A stretch of 55,825 bases of DNA, from positions 1 to 55,825 of IMG/VR virus record IMGVR_UViG_3300007512_002194; one strand, written 5' to 3'. Shown piece after piece: positions 1 to 7,841 of the stretch; position 1 is the stretch's first letter, and every line of letters begins with the position of its first letter. The position numbers were made by a program, and so were the translations under genes. The stretch comes from a virus. The notes under the pieces are model-generated. The model was not told where the DNA came from. It saw only the letters and a list, made by a program, of their open reading frames with translations, and did not search any database.

Positions 1-13
1 GAGAGATGTAAGG

Positions 14-2053
14 GTGCGCTCTAGACGAGGGATTGGTGGCAGTCTAATACCCTCGCTTAAAGTTAATGAAGCTCAGCATATCTGTATTCATCGCGGAGGC
101 GGTCTCGGTGATAATATTATGCTGTTGCCTACTTTGAGGGAGATAAAACATAGGCATCCTAATGTGCACCTAACCTTTTCTGTAGATAGATATTCCACAG
201 ATAATGATATATATTGGAATTTAGTTAAAAATGTACCATTTATAGATAGTATTATTTGCGCTACCAAAGTGGTCGAATCTAATTATGATCTCTATTATGA
301 CTTGTCTTCTGTTTGTATCCCTTATGAGCGGAAAGAGCTGCCCAGTAGAGAGCGTATTGATATTTTTGCTAATTATCTTGGATTTCAAAAGCTAAGCAAT
401 CCACTTCCCTTCTATAAGGTTGAGCCCGAAGAACAGGCTTGGGCAAGGGCCTTGATAAGGCGGCACAGGCCTAAGCGATCTTCTCCTATTGTTTTTTTAC
501 ATACAGCTTCTAATGATTCAAAGCGTAGCTGGCATGTAGACAGTCAAAGAGAGTTTCTTCAGCAGCTATATCAGCAATATCCAGATGTACTTGTTGTTGT
601 ATCTGATTTCAATAGTGTCTTTGGAGAAAAGGAGTGGGCAGCTATACCGGCAAGCTCTATAGTTAATATAGGGCGGGCAGGAATTAGGGAAGCGGCGGCG
701 CTTATAAACGAGAGTGATGTTTTTGTAGGGCCTGACTCGGCTCTAATGCATCTTGCAGGTGCACTGAAAAAAGAATCTGTAGTGCTTTTTGGAGCTATTC
801 CTCCTGGTGCGCGGTTAAGCTATTATCCGACACACCATGCAATTGCTGCATCTAACTTAAAGTGTCTTGGTTGCTGGTATGAGCCTTGTCCATATGACAC
901 CAAGTGTATGAAAGAGATAGATGTTTCTGAGGTTGTTTCTGCTGTAGGGCGATTAATACATAGCGTACGCATACCCTTTGTATTTGAGTCAGTTTTAAAT
1001 CCCTGTGATGGGTACGGTTCTTCTGCAGAGCAAATGGCATTAGCTTTGTCTGACAATATAGACGGATTAAGGTATGCTTCTTGCAATACTACACACGACT
1101 GGGAACAATTTGCTCATTCAAAAACAAAAGCTCTTGTCACAAGGAAGGGAAGTGGCAACATATACCTTGGCTATTATGCTCCGCTAGGTTTGGGCTCTTC
1201 ACTCTACCCCTTAGCAAGTAAAGCAGACAGTAGATACATATACACAACTTTTGAAAGTACTCGGGTGCCTCTAAGTTGGGTTGAGCATGTTAATGAGTTT
1301 GATAAGTTATTTGTATCATGCAATACAATTGCATTAGCATTTAAAGATACTGGAGTATCCATTCCTATAGTTGTTGTTCCACTTGGAGTAGATCCTCTTT
1401 TATGGCCCTATAAGAAGAGAGAGCAATCAAACAGGCCGTTAAGGTTGCTTCTTTTTGCAAATGTAGAATGGGCTTTTAGTAGAAAGAATTATGCTATGGC
1501 GTTCAATGCTTTCAAAGAGGCGTTTGGTGATCGCAAAGATGTTGAGCTATGGCTAAAGGTTACTCACGGTGATGTTCCCAAGTATGTGCTTGAAGCTTCT
1601 AATGTAAAGATTATAAGTGGGCGGTTTCTACAGCAGCAGCTTGTAGAGCTTTTGCATAGTGTTGATTGCTTACTATTTCCCTCCAAAGGAGAGGGGTTTG
1701 GACTTCCCCCAAGAGAGGCAATGAGCACAGGCATTCCTGTGATAGCTGCTGGGTTCGCTGGGCTGGAGCCTATAATGAATGCTAGTTATAACTATAGTAT
1801 AGATTATGATCTTGTTGACGCTATATATGATCCCCCTTATGATAAGCTCTTGATTGAAGATAACTATGGTTCATCAGACTTTGGACAATGGGCCTCGCCT
1901 AGTCAAGAGAGCTTAGTAGATGTTTTAGTATCTATTGCTGATAATAAAAATGAGCTTATAGATAGGGGTCTTTCTTGTGCCAATTGGGTGCGAGAGAATG
2001 AGACTTATGCTGATGCAGCAGACAAATTGCTTGCGGCTATGAACTACAAATAG
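14..2053 (+). CDS. Two-domain glycosyltransferase (GT9 heptosyltransferase-like + GT4-like)
   Basis: Residues ~20-325 resemble GT9 (ADP-heptose:LPS heptosyltransferase type, GT-B fold): an N-terminal GGGLGDNIMLLPTL loop, GPDSALMHLAGA later, and a cysteine cluster (CLGC...C....C) common in that family. Residues ~330-679 resemble GT4: an E-x7-E donor-site motif lies in GEGFGLPPREAMSTG. The protein would transfer two sugars, perhaps consecutively, onto host surface glycan, virion protein or DNA; the acceptor cannot be read from sequence. I used the GTG at 14, but the frame is open to the window edge, so the true start may lie upstream; the GT9 fold looks complete from here. Next gene follows after about 40 bases on the same strand. 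The domain calls are solid, the substrates are inference. Confidence 0.85.
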   Translation: MRSRRGIGGSLIPSLKVNEAQHICIHRGGGLGDNIMLLPTLREIKHRHPNVHLTFSVDRYSTDNDIYWNLVKNVPFIDSIICATKVVESNYDLYYDLSSVCIPYERKELPSRERIDIFANYLGFQKLSNPLPFYKVEPEEQAWARALIRRHRPKRSSPIVFLHTASNDSKRSWHVDSQREFLQQLYQQYPDVLVVVSDFNSVFGEKEWAAIPASSIVNIGRAGIREAAALINESDVFVGPDSALMHLAGALKKESVVLFGAIPPGARLSYYPTHHAIAASNLKCLGCWYEPCPYDTKCMKEIDVSEVVSAVGRLIHSVRIPFVFESVLNPCDGYGSSAEQMALALSDNIDGLRYASCNTTHDWEQFAHSKTKALVTRKGSGNIYLGYYAPLGLGSSLYPLASKADSRYIYTTFESTRVPLSWVEHVNEFDKLFVSCNTIALAFKDTGVSIPIVVVPLGVDPLLWPYKKREQSNRPLRLLLFANVEWAFSRKNYAMAFNAFKEAFGDRKDVELWLKVTHGDVPKYVLEASNVKIISGRFLQQQLVELLHSVDCLLFPSKGEGFGLPPREAMSTGIPVIAAGFAGLEPIMNASYNYSIDYDLVDAIYDPPYDKLLIEDNYGSSDFGQWASPSQESLVDVLVSIADNKNELIDRGLSCANWVRENETYADAADKLLAAMNYK

Positions 2054-2094
2054 ATTAATTTGAACTAGATAGAACGCATAAGGATCTTTTAGCT

Positions 2095-2607
2095 GTGAAG
2101 AGAGCTTTTCTAATAATAGGAGCAGAGTCGTCTGGTACCAAGATGATGACACAGATCTTTATTGCTTCAGGATGTGATGGGCAAGCTACTCATACTCAGC
2201 TGTGGGATAATGCTCCCCTACAAGGACGATTCATAGTTTGGCGAAGAAGTGTTCCCCATGCTAAGAGCTGGCCTTCTGTATATTCTTGGACAACAGGCAT
2301 TTTAGATCAAGGGTATAGTCCTGCTTTTGTAGTTATCAACAGAGATTGGTACCCTACTGCTTGTTCACAAGTAAGCCATAAGCATGTTCTAGATATGGAT
2401 GAAGCCTATGCTAATATTAAGAGAGCATACAACTTAATATATAGCGAATTATATAGTTTGGGCTATAATTACACTGCTATAAGTTATGAATCTATAGTAA
2501 GAGATCCCAAAGGAAGTCTTAGTAAATTAAGCAATCGTATACGCTATGAACTTAATTCTATTGATATTCAGGATCAGAACAGTAAGTGGTACGGAGAGAT
2601 GAGCTAA
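2095..2607 (+). CDS. Sulfotransferase-like P-loop protein
   Basis: A 170-residue protein opening with FLIIGAESSGTKMMTQIF, the position and form of the 5'-phosphosulfate-binding loop of PAPS-dependent sulfotransferases (a variant P-loop, GxxSSGT). A later stretch with ISYESIVRDPKGSL matches the 'y..l..dP...' segment of the same superfamily. The start is a GTG about 40 bases after the glycosyltransferase stop. It overlaps the next start by one base (TAATG), so translation is probably coupled. Together with the glycosyltransferase and the HAD phosphatase it suggests a glycan-modifying operon. It is shorter than typical sulfotransferases (~250 residues or more), so activity is unproven; a generic P-loop kinase is the alternative. 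Confidence 0.6.
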   Translation: MKRAFLIIGAESSGTKMMTQIFIASGCDGQATHTQLWDNAPLQGRFIVWRRSVPHAKSWPSVYSWTTGILDQGYSPAFVVINRDWYPTACSQVSHKHVLDMDEAYANIKRAYNLIYSELYSLGYNYTAISYESIVRDPKGSLSKLSNRIRYELNSIDIQDQNSKWYGEMS

Positions 2608-3056
2608 TGCGTATTTGTTTTGATTTAGATAATACTCTTTGCACAGGACATCCTTATGAGGATGCTACTCCCTTTGATAAGGCTCGTGAGCTGCTTATAT
2701 CCTTAAGAGAGGAGGGGCATGTAGTAATTATATATACTGCTCGCGGAATGGGTCGCACTGCTGGCAATGTAAATGAAGCCTTAGCAAGAATTGGTAAGCT
2801 TACCTTAGATCAGTTAGATGAGTGGGGCTTTGAATATGATGAGATCTGTTTTGGTAAGCCCGCTGCTGATATGTATATTGATGACAAGGCTATACCTGCT
2901 ATTGCTATTGATGCAGTAGAGACAATTATTCATAAGCGTCAAGTCGCTTTAGAGACCTTTGCAGTAAAAGCTGCTTCTTATGATGACCAGGTTAATGGTT
3001 TAATTAATAAGCTAAATCAACTCATTGGATGTACAGATCAAGATGCCTCAGAATAA
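2607..3056 (+). CDS. HAD-superfamily phosphatase (sugar-phosphatase / capsule type)
   Basis: 149 residues. Motif I is FDLDNTLC at residues ~4-11 (nucleophile and acid/base Asp), motif II is in VVIIYTARG, and GKPAADMYIDDKA supplies the lysine and the terminal Asp pair of motif IV. There is no cap domain, as in small C0 HADs such as capsule-biosynthesis phosphatases and GmhB-like enzymes. I chose the ATG at 2607, which overlaps the upstream TAA and has a purine-rich GGAGAGATGAG in front; an upstream in-frame GTG is less likely. The C-terminal ~40 residues form a helix. Its place next to a heptosyltransferase-like gene makes a sugar-phosphate substrate reasonable; this is inference. Confidence 0.8.
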   Translation: MRICFDLDNTLCTGHPYEDATPFDKARELLISLREEGHVVIIYTARGMGRTAGNVNEALARIGKLTLDQLDEWGFEYDEICFGKPAADMYIDDKAIPAIAIDAVETIIHKRQVALETFAVKAASYDDQVNGLINKLNQLIGCTDQDASE

Positions 3057-3405
3057 CGATCCGAATCAGTCTGCAGACTTGGCTAAGCTTATGGCTGAGC
3101 TTGCCGTCATGGCGTTTAGGCTTGAAGCATTAGAGAAGAAGTTTGAAGAATCACTTAATCGTCTTATCAACAAGATTGATGAGCTTATTGAAAAGCAAAG
3201 TGATGTTAAAGAGAAGCAGTCGTTAGACTCTCAAGCAATGTCAACTATTAACACTCAGGTAACTAAGCTAGACGATAAGATAGAGGAGTTGGAGAAAGAT
3301 ATAGTCTCTGTTAGAATATCTCTAGCCGAGAAGGTGCTCTACGGTGGCCTTGGTGGCGGTATAGTAGCTGCACTTGCTAAGATGGTAGAGTTCGTTTTTG
3401 CTTAG
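3043..3405 (+). CDS. Coiled-coil protein with C-terminal hydrophobic segment (XhlA-like?)
   Basis: 120 residues from the ATG at 3043, inside the end of the HAD gene; a TTG 18 bases upstream is the alternative. Residues ~12-95 are rich in heptad Leu/Ile/Lys/Glu and predict a long coiled coil. The end, VLYGGLGGGIVAALAKMV, is a glycine-rich hydrophobic helix that could enter a membrane. This arrangement resembles XhlA/haemolysin-type phage proteins that work with holins, but no specific family signature is visible. The virion or lysis role is a guess. Confidence 0.6.
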   Translation: MPQNNDPNQSADLAKLMAELAVMAFRLEALEKKFEESLNRLINKIDELIEKQSDVKEKQSLDSQAMSTINTQVTKLDDKIEELEKDIVSVRISLAEKVLYGGLGGGIVAALAKMVEFVFA

Positions 3406-3413
3406 GAGTACGT

Positions 3414-3638
3414 ATGGCTTTCACATTTAACGAGACCAAGTATACAAGTATTCTTTCACGGCTAACTGCCTTAGAAGAGAATCACAATAATATTGTTGTA
3501 GCTATTGATAGGCTTGCTACTATTGATCAAGTACAAGAGTTACTAGTAGTTTTGCAAACAGACTTGCAAGACATAAAGAATACTCTTACTTCTCTCACTG
3601 CGCGTGTAACTGCGATTGAGGAAGAGCCTCTTACTTAA
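3414..3638 (+). CDS. Small coiled-coil protein
   Basis: 74 residues beginning MAFTFNETKYTSIL, followed by heptad-like repeats (LTALEENHNNIVVAIDRLA, LQTDLQDIKNTLTSLTARV). It starts 8 bases after the upstream stop, with GGAGTACGT before the ATG. No catalytic motif. The short N-terminal head plus coiled coil suggests a small structural or chaperone-like phage protein; function unknown. Confidence 0.65.
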   Translation: MAFTFNETKYTSILSRLTALEENHNNIVVAIDRLATIDQVQELLVVLQTDLQDIKNTLTSLTARVTAIEEEPLT

Positions 3639-3653
3639 AGTAGGGGAAGTATA

Positions 3654-3878
3654 ATGAAGTTTATGAAGTATCCTATCAATGGCAAGAAGAAAGATGATCT
3701 TTTAGAAGGGATTGAGTACTGTCCTCTTTGTGGTCTCGCTATGCAGGATCCACAACAGTGTGAGTACTGTGACTATCGGCAAGCTGGTATTGGCTGTCTT
3801 GAAGAAGTGCTTGAGGAAGAGCTTGTACCCGAGTATGAAGAGGCAATAGACCTATGGAAGACCCATGGTGGGGATTAG
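3654..3878 (+). CDS. Small zinc-ribbon protein
   Basis: 74 residues with two CxxC knuckles (CPLC and CEYC, ~14 residues apart) forming a zinc ribbon at residues ~23-41, followed by an acidic tail rich in Glu. The ATG has AGGGGAAG upstream. It is the last gene of the leftmost plus-strand operon and is followed by the hairpin at 3897. Such ribbons bind zinc and often nucleic acid or protein; no specific function can be assigned. Confidence 0.65.
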   Translation: MKFMKYPINGKKKDDLLEGIEYCPLCGLAMQDPQQCEYCDYRQAGIGCLEEVLEEELVPEYEEAIDLWKTHGGD

Positions 3879-3896
3879 GTAGCTTCTTAAGTAAAA

Positions 3897-3923
3897 AAAC
3901 AGGCTAGCATTGCTAGCCTGTTT
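3897..3923. terminator. Bidirectional Rho-independent terminator
   Basis: Perfect 12-bp inverted repeat AAACAGGCTAGC / GCTAGCCTGTTT with a 3-base loop. It is preceded by a run of A and followed by TTT, so it would work in both directions. It separates the plus-strand operon ending at 3878 from the minus-strand genes and tRNA. Confidence 0.85.
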
Positions 3924-3942
3924 CATAGAGTAGGAATGGGGG

Positions 3943-4027
3943 CGGAGGCAGTAGGATTCGAACCTACGGTAGCTTTCGCTACAGTGACTTAGCAGGTCAC
4001 CACCATCGGCCACTCGGTCATGCCTCC
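3943..4027 (-). tRNA. tRNA-Ser (GCU anticodon)
   Basis: 85 bases. Acceptor arms GGAGGCA/TGCCTCC pair perfectly. Anticodon stem GTGAC/GTCAC holds the loop CTGCTAA, giving anticodon GCT (reads AGC/AGU). A long variable arm GTAGC-GAAA-GCTAC marks it as class II, and the T arm is GTAGG-TTCGAAT-CCTAC. CCA is not encoded: the discriminator G is followed by CCC. It probably supplements host decoding of AGY serine codons. Confidence 0.95.
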
Positions 4028-4035
4028 AAGGGGTA

Positions 4036-4596
4036 CTACAAGTGGCTACCCCACTGTTGCGCCATAGCATTAGCAATGCCTTGAAAAGTTCTGCTTCTAA
4101 TTTTCCACCTATCCTTGCTAGGAGGTAGCCTCCAGATGCGTTGTTCACGTCCCTCAACGATTTGGGTAGGCACAAGTAGTGGCAGCTCCTTAAGCCAGAG
4201 GCAGGTGGCCTTTGTCTCGCCATGTCCAAATTGCCAAGGCTGGATAATTTGATCTGGCTTTCGATAATGAGTGGACATAATACCAATAGGGTTTTCAATA
4301 GCAATGCGTGGAATGTTTGCATTAGCCAAGGAAAGGAAGAAGTCAATACCAGCTTGCTGTCTTCCGTCTGCTCTTTTCGCAGGAAACCACCGCGCCCCAC
4401 TACTTGCAAGGTGTGTACATGGGGGAAAAGCAATCAGCATGTCCCATTTGTTATCAAGTATATCTGATATACAGCCTTGGTAGTGATTGCCAACTATCTC
4501 TGTTGGCAGGAGGTCACAAGACATGGCGTCGTGGCCTTCTCTAGCAAACGCTTCTCTAACAGTGCCACTGTATTCACAAGCGACTAAGACTCGCAT
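4036..4596 (-). CDS. DNA cytosine-5 methyltransferase-like protein (small)
   Basis: 186 residues. The N-terminus VLVACEYSGTVREAF fits the SAM-binding motif I region of C5-methyltransferases. FPPCTHLASSG carries the catalytic Pro-Cys motif IV and IENPIGIMS the Glu-Asn motif VI. It is half the length of a usual Dcm enzyme and has no clear target-recognition domain. Phage proteins of this size and motif order are usually annotated as DNA cytosine methyltransferases, but specificity and activity are unknown. It starts with ATG 14 bases after the tail-fibre-like gene and ends just before the tRNA gene. Confidence 0.7.
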   Translation of the reverse strand: MRVLVACEYSGTVREAFAREGHDAMSCDLLPTEIVGNHYQGCISDILDNKWDMLIAFPPCTHLASSGARWFPAKRADGRQQAGIDFFLSLANANIPRIAIENPIGIMSTHYRKPDQIIQPWQFGHGETKATCLWLKELPLLVPTQIVEGREQRIWRLPPSKDRWKIRSRTFQGIANAMAQQWGSHL

Positions 4597-4609
4597 AAAT
4601 TTACTCTCT

Positions 4610-5545
4610 CTACGGTAGGGGCGCTATATATTCTGCTGTTATAACCCAGCCACTTCCCGTGCACTGCACAGTGAGGGCTTGCCCTTGGGCAATGCTAGCT
4701 GTGTCGTTGGTAACGCCTTCTAAAGCGTCTCCTGTTGCGACTGCTAGGGTTGCAGTATAGCTTCCAGTGGTGTCAGTTCTTTTTACTGTGTACATACGCC
4801 CTGTAATACCGGAGGCAGAGGGGAGTGTAACAGTTACATTTCCTCCACTAGCATCAATAAGAACTGTTGAGTCACTTATTGTAAGTGTAGTATTGCTATT
4901 TGTAGATCTAAGTACTCTTGAAAAAGAACCCTTAAGGCTTAGTCTTGAGCGGGGAACTGTTGTGCCAATGCCTACATTTTGTGAAGAGTCTATAGTTACA
5001 GATGTATCTACATCTATAAGGCTGCTGCCAATCTTGAACTTGTCGCTATCGCTATCGTCTACGCCGATAGAGAAAGCCAGTGTAGCGCCTGCGTCTACAC
5101 TGAAGCCCAGCTGAGCGTCACCCTCAGTTGCATCAGACTGCACAAGCAGAGCTACGTTTCCGTTAGTGCCAACGAATTTATAGTTGGGGTTAGTAGCTGA
5201 GCCTGTAATCTCAAAGTCGCCATTATCTGTTGACAATAGGTCTACGTAATTGGTGTTGTCTGTGTGGGTAAGCCTTAGCTGTGGGGCTGTAGCATCTAAT
5301 ATGTCTAGCTTTCTATCGGGAGATGCGCTCCCAATTCCAACGCTACCTGCACTTGTTATCACTGCTCTTTCAGAGCCTGCTGTGTCGAATCTTATAGTAT
5401 CTTCATCAGCAGCTTCTTCACATTGTATCTTCGTATCGCCATCAACATCTCTTATAAAGGACAATATGAGAGTGTCTTCATTAACGTCATCACCAGTAAC
5501 GGTGTCGTCAAAGATTGCTGATCCTTTAATAGTTGTTTTTGCCAT
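4610..5545 (-). CDS. Tail-fibre/structural protein with GIG..P repeats
   Basis: 311 residues of low-complexity beta-rich sequence (Thr, Ser, Asp, Gly). Motifs VGIGSASPDRKLDI (~residue 69) and VGIGTTVPRSRLSL (~residue 192) are the repeated head-domain motif seen in many phage tail-fibre and adhesin-like proteins. The N-terminus MAKTTIKGSAI resembles that of the gene at 21013-22746 (MAKTQIRSEAI), so both may attach to the same virion site. The C-terminal ~90 residues (VTVTLPSASGITGR) form a separate beta domain. Probably a virion surface protein; receptor role is inference. Confidence 0.7.
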   Translation of the reverse strand: MAKTTIKGSAIFDDTVTGDDVNEDTLILSFIRDVDGDTKIQCEEAADEDTIRFDTAGSERAVITSAGSVGIGSASPDRKLDILDATAPQLRLTHTDNTNYVDLLSTDNGDFEITGSATNPNYKFVGTNGNVALLVQSDATEGDAQLGFSVDAGATLAFSIGVDDSDSDKFKIGSSLIDVDTSVTIDSSQNVGIGTTVPRSRLSLKGSFSRVLRSTNSNTTLTISDSTVLIDASGGNVTVTLPSASGITGRMYTVKRTDTTGSYTATLAVATGDALEGVTNDTASIAQGQALTVQCTGSGWVITAEYIAPLP

Positions 5546-5546
5546 A

Positions 5547-5708
5547 CTAATCTCTAAATACTAGCTTAGTTCCATCTGGCTGTGAGGACCGACTTGTTTT
5601 AAGTAGCTCTTCATATTGTGTCTTGAGCACATAGAGCTCTTTCTGAAGCTCTATATTTTCTTGCGATAGGATATCAATTCTGGCTTGTAGTCTTTCTTCT
5701 TTGGTCAT
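5547..5708 (-). CDS. 53-residue coiled-coil protein
   Basis: ATG at 5708 to TAG at 5547. The peptide runs MTKEERLQARIDILSQ... with a continuous Leu/Ile heptad pattern over ~40 residues and a short polar tail ending LVFRD. It fills the gap between the structural gene and the gene at 5717-6217 (2 and 8 bases away), on the same strand. The packing and the clean coiled coil support a real gene; function unknown. Confidence 0.6.
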   Translation of the reverse strand: MTKEERLQARIDILSQENIELQKELYVLKTQYEELLKTSRSSQPDGTKLVFRD

Positions 5709-5716
5709 TTGGCTGC

Positions 5717-6217
5717 CTAGAAGACGGGTGGCTTAAATACTGTGAACTGAATATAGGGTTCCCAGCTCTCTGCCTCTGGAGAGAATGTTCCATCAGTATC
5801 TACTACTGCAGTTATTCCTTCGCGTTTAATATGCACTGCTAAGAGATTGTCAGTGGCAAGTGTTTCAGCAACACGATCTGCAAGCCAACGCTTGCCTCTT
5901 AGATCCCATTCTGGATGTTTGCTACTAGCGTCAAAGTCTACAGCAGTATGCTCACGAGTCTCATGAGCAGAGATATCAGAGGTAAGGGATATTGTAGCTT
6001 CTGTAAAATGGCGGCATCCCCTGAGCCAATTGTAGACAGCGCCTGGAAGCTTAGACTCAGATAGCTGTGAGGCCATAGTCTTTCCGCCAGGGATAGGACG
6101 CTTGATTATTTTGGTTCTTGTATCTGCGTCAGTTATCTTTCTAACTAGTGCTTCCTGATGGGTAAGCGTACCCGGACGGTCTAGCTGTCGGATAGCTTCT
6201 TGTTTAGTAATTGCCAT
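5717..6217 (-). CDS. Unknown phage protein
   Basis: 166 residues, soluble, no signal peptide or membrane segment. It begins MAITKQEAIRQLDRPG and ends in an aromatic strand QFTVFKPPVF. The mixed alpha/beta composition and position among structural genes would fit a neck or tail-completion protein, but I recognise no family motif. Its start overlaps the upstream gene (6181-6870) by 37 bases, so the two are probably translated in step. Confidence 0.55.
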   Translation of the reverse strand: MAITKQEAIRQLDRPGTLTHQEALVRKITDADTRTKIIKRPIPGGKTMASQLSESKLPGAVYNWLRGCRHFTEATISLTSDISAHETREHTAVDFDASSKHPEWDLRGKRWLADRVAETLATDNLLAVHIKREGITAVVDTDGTFSPEAESWEPYIQFTVFKPPVF

Positions 6218-6870
6218 ATTTTCTTTTCCTCATGAAAGAGATTGCTTCTCTTATAGTGAGATAGTTTAGCTCTGCTAGTAGAAGTATCTCTATCTAGCAT
6301 AAGTTGGAACAGATAGGACTGCCATCTGTTTAACTTCATGTTGTTCATTAATAAGTAGTCTGGAATAGTTGGTACGTAGGAAAGCTCAATAGTATCTGTG
6401 CTTTCAGCTCTGTCTAGAGCATCTCTTTGTCGTTTGGCATATGCGTATGAAATGAAGTGGTGAAGACCATATTTAAAATCCCTAGCTATTACATACTCTA
6501 TCGTGACAGGTCTGGCAAGGGTAGGGCTATATTTAAACCTTCTTATTCTTTGCAAGAAGAGGTATTGTAGTTCTTCTTTAACAGAAGATGAGGTCTCTGC
6601 CCACTTGACCCATGCGGCTATCATCTCTAACGCCTTTTCTGGTTCTTTAGGGGAAAGTAGTCTGCACAAGATAATATAGTTTAGTTCTTTTTCTGTATCA
6701 ACATGCGTGAGTTGTTGCTCCCACTGATCTAAATAGGGTTGTGAAACCTCTAATAGCTTTGTGATGTCTGAGTCGGCGGAGGCGACTGCTAGCTTAAACT
6801 CCTGAGCATATTCCTCACTAGTCACCACTAGTGGCATCGGCCTAACATCTGTTGGTAGTATTTTGTACAT
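6181..6870 (-). CDS. Unknown helical phage protein
   Basis: 229 residues, almost entirely helical, with basic patches near the C-terminus (HYKRSNLFHEEKKIW). No membrane segment and no catalytic motif recognised. It overlaps the resolvase upstream by 29 bases and the next gene by 37 bases. The Trp/Tyr/Arg-rich middle (LQYLFLQRIRRFKYSP) could contact nucleic acid. Function unknown. Confidence 0.55.
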   Translation of the reverse strand: MYKILPTDVRPMPLVVTSEEYAQEFKLAVASADSDITKLLEVSQPYLDQWEQQLTHVDTEKELNYIILCRLLSPKEPEKALEMIAAWVKWAETSSSVKEELQYLFLQRIRRFKYSPTLARPVTIEYVIARDFKYGLHHFISYAYAKRQRDALDRAESTDTIELSYVPTIPDYLLMNNMKLNRWQSYLFQLMLDRDTSTSRAKLSHYKRSNLFHEEKKIWQLLNKKLSDS

Positions 6871-7213
6871 CGTCTTGCGCTATTCGTGCTTTGAAAAACT
6901 CTATCCAGTCCTCCATTAGCATAGTGACCAGTATTGGCTCTCTGTCGTCTTTTGTTATCACTACAGGTATCTTACCACTTACGGTAGAATCTGTTATAGC
7001 CTGCCTAAGGGCAGCTTTGATGTTGCAGCGCTTGTGTCTTTTGGCCTCGATGTGTATGTAGTCCACTTCTACATCGGAAACTTCAGCTCCACCACCACGG
7101 GTTTGAGCTAAGCCGCGCTTAGCGTCTAAGCCAGTAGCAGCTTGTATTATTTTAGCAAGCTCTCTTTCAAAGTTGGCACCCTTTGCTCTGGCACCTCGTC
7201 CACGACTAGCCAT
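6842..7213 (-). CDS. Holliday-junction-resolvase-like PD-(D/E)XK nuclease
   Basis: 123 residues. The pattern matches Hjc/RecU-type resolvases: KGANFERELAKI with the conserved Glu near residue 16-18, then TRGGGAEVSDVEVDYI (Asp 47/51) and HIEAKRHKR with the E-x-K pair at 56-58. The start is the ATG at 7213 with GGAG five bases upstream; a GTG six bases earlier overlaps that ribosome-binding site. It would resolve branched DNA made during replication or before packaging. The overlap with ClpP upstream (8 bases) suggests coupling. Confidence 0.75.
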   Translation of the reverse strand: MASRGRGARAKGANFERELAKIIQAATGLDAKRGLAQTRGGGAEVSDVEVDYIHIEAKRHKRCNIKAALRQAITDSTVSGKIPVVITKDDREPILVTMLMEDWIEFFKARIAQDDVQNTTNRC

Positions 7214-7841
7214 TGTCACTCCAGGTTAGTTTCTTCTTTTTAGCTTCTGGCATTAGAGTATGTACGAAGCCGTATTCAAGGGCCTCTTGGGCGTTAAAGT
7301 TCTTAGCAATCTTACCTTCAAATTCTTGAGTCCAAACACGTTTCTTGATCTTGCAACGCTTTACAAGAAGCTCATCATAAGAATTTTGCATTCTATAGTA
7401 GGACAGCTTGGCATCGTCTACCTGCTCTCTAGATATAAAGCCATCTACTGGCATTATAGGCTGGTGATAGAAAAAGAGAGTATTGGGTGTTGCTAGACGG
7501 AGATCGCCCGCTGAAAGGAGCAGCAACCCCGCAGAGGCACATATGCCTGTAGCAATTGTTATGATTGGCGACGTTATGCCGCGCATAACGTCATAGATTG
7601 CAAAGGTGTCTGTTAGAGCGCCTCCCTCTGTATTGATGTACAAGCGGATGGGTTCGCCCGCCCCCCTATGCTCAAGCTCCAGCAGCTGGGACATTAGGGG
7701 TGTGGCACTCTCTTGGTTGATTTCCCCCACTAGAGCAAGTGTGCGTCTGACAGGGCCATAGTAGAGTATATCTCTTGGATTCCATATTTCTATAGGCTCT
7801 TCTTGGGCAAGTTCTGCGAGGACATCATGTATACTATCCAT
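7206..7841 (-). CDS. clpP: ClpP-like (S14) serine protease
   Basis: 211 residues with the ClpP fold signature: YINTEGGALTDTFAIYD, then the nucleophile in GICASAGLLLLSAGD (Ser103) and the catalytic His in FFYHQPIMP (His126). Before the AxEAxEYG stretch near residue 187 the usual catalytic Asp is not obvious (KNFNAQEALEYGFVH). In phages such proteins act as prohead maturation proteases or as stand-alone Clp proteases. No capsid or portal gene is visible next to it, so the role stays open. The fold call is firm; full catalytic competence is uncertain. Confidence 0.85.
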   Translation of the reverse strand: MDSIHDVLAELAQEEPIEIWNPRDILYYGPVRRTLALVGEINQESATPLMSQLLELEHRGAGEPIRLYINTEGGALTDTFAIYDVMRGITSPIITIATGICASAGLLLLSAGDLRLATPNTLFFYHQPIMPVDGFISREQVDDAKLSYYRMQNSYDELLVKRCKIKKRVWTQEFEGKIAKNFNAQEALEYGFVHTLMPEAKKKKLTWSDNG

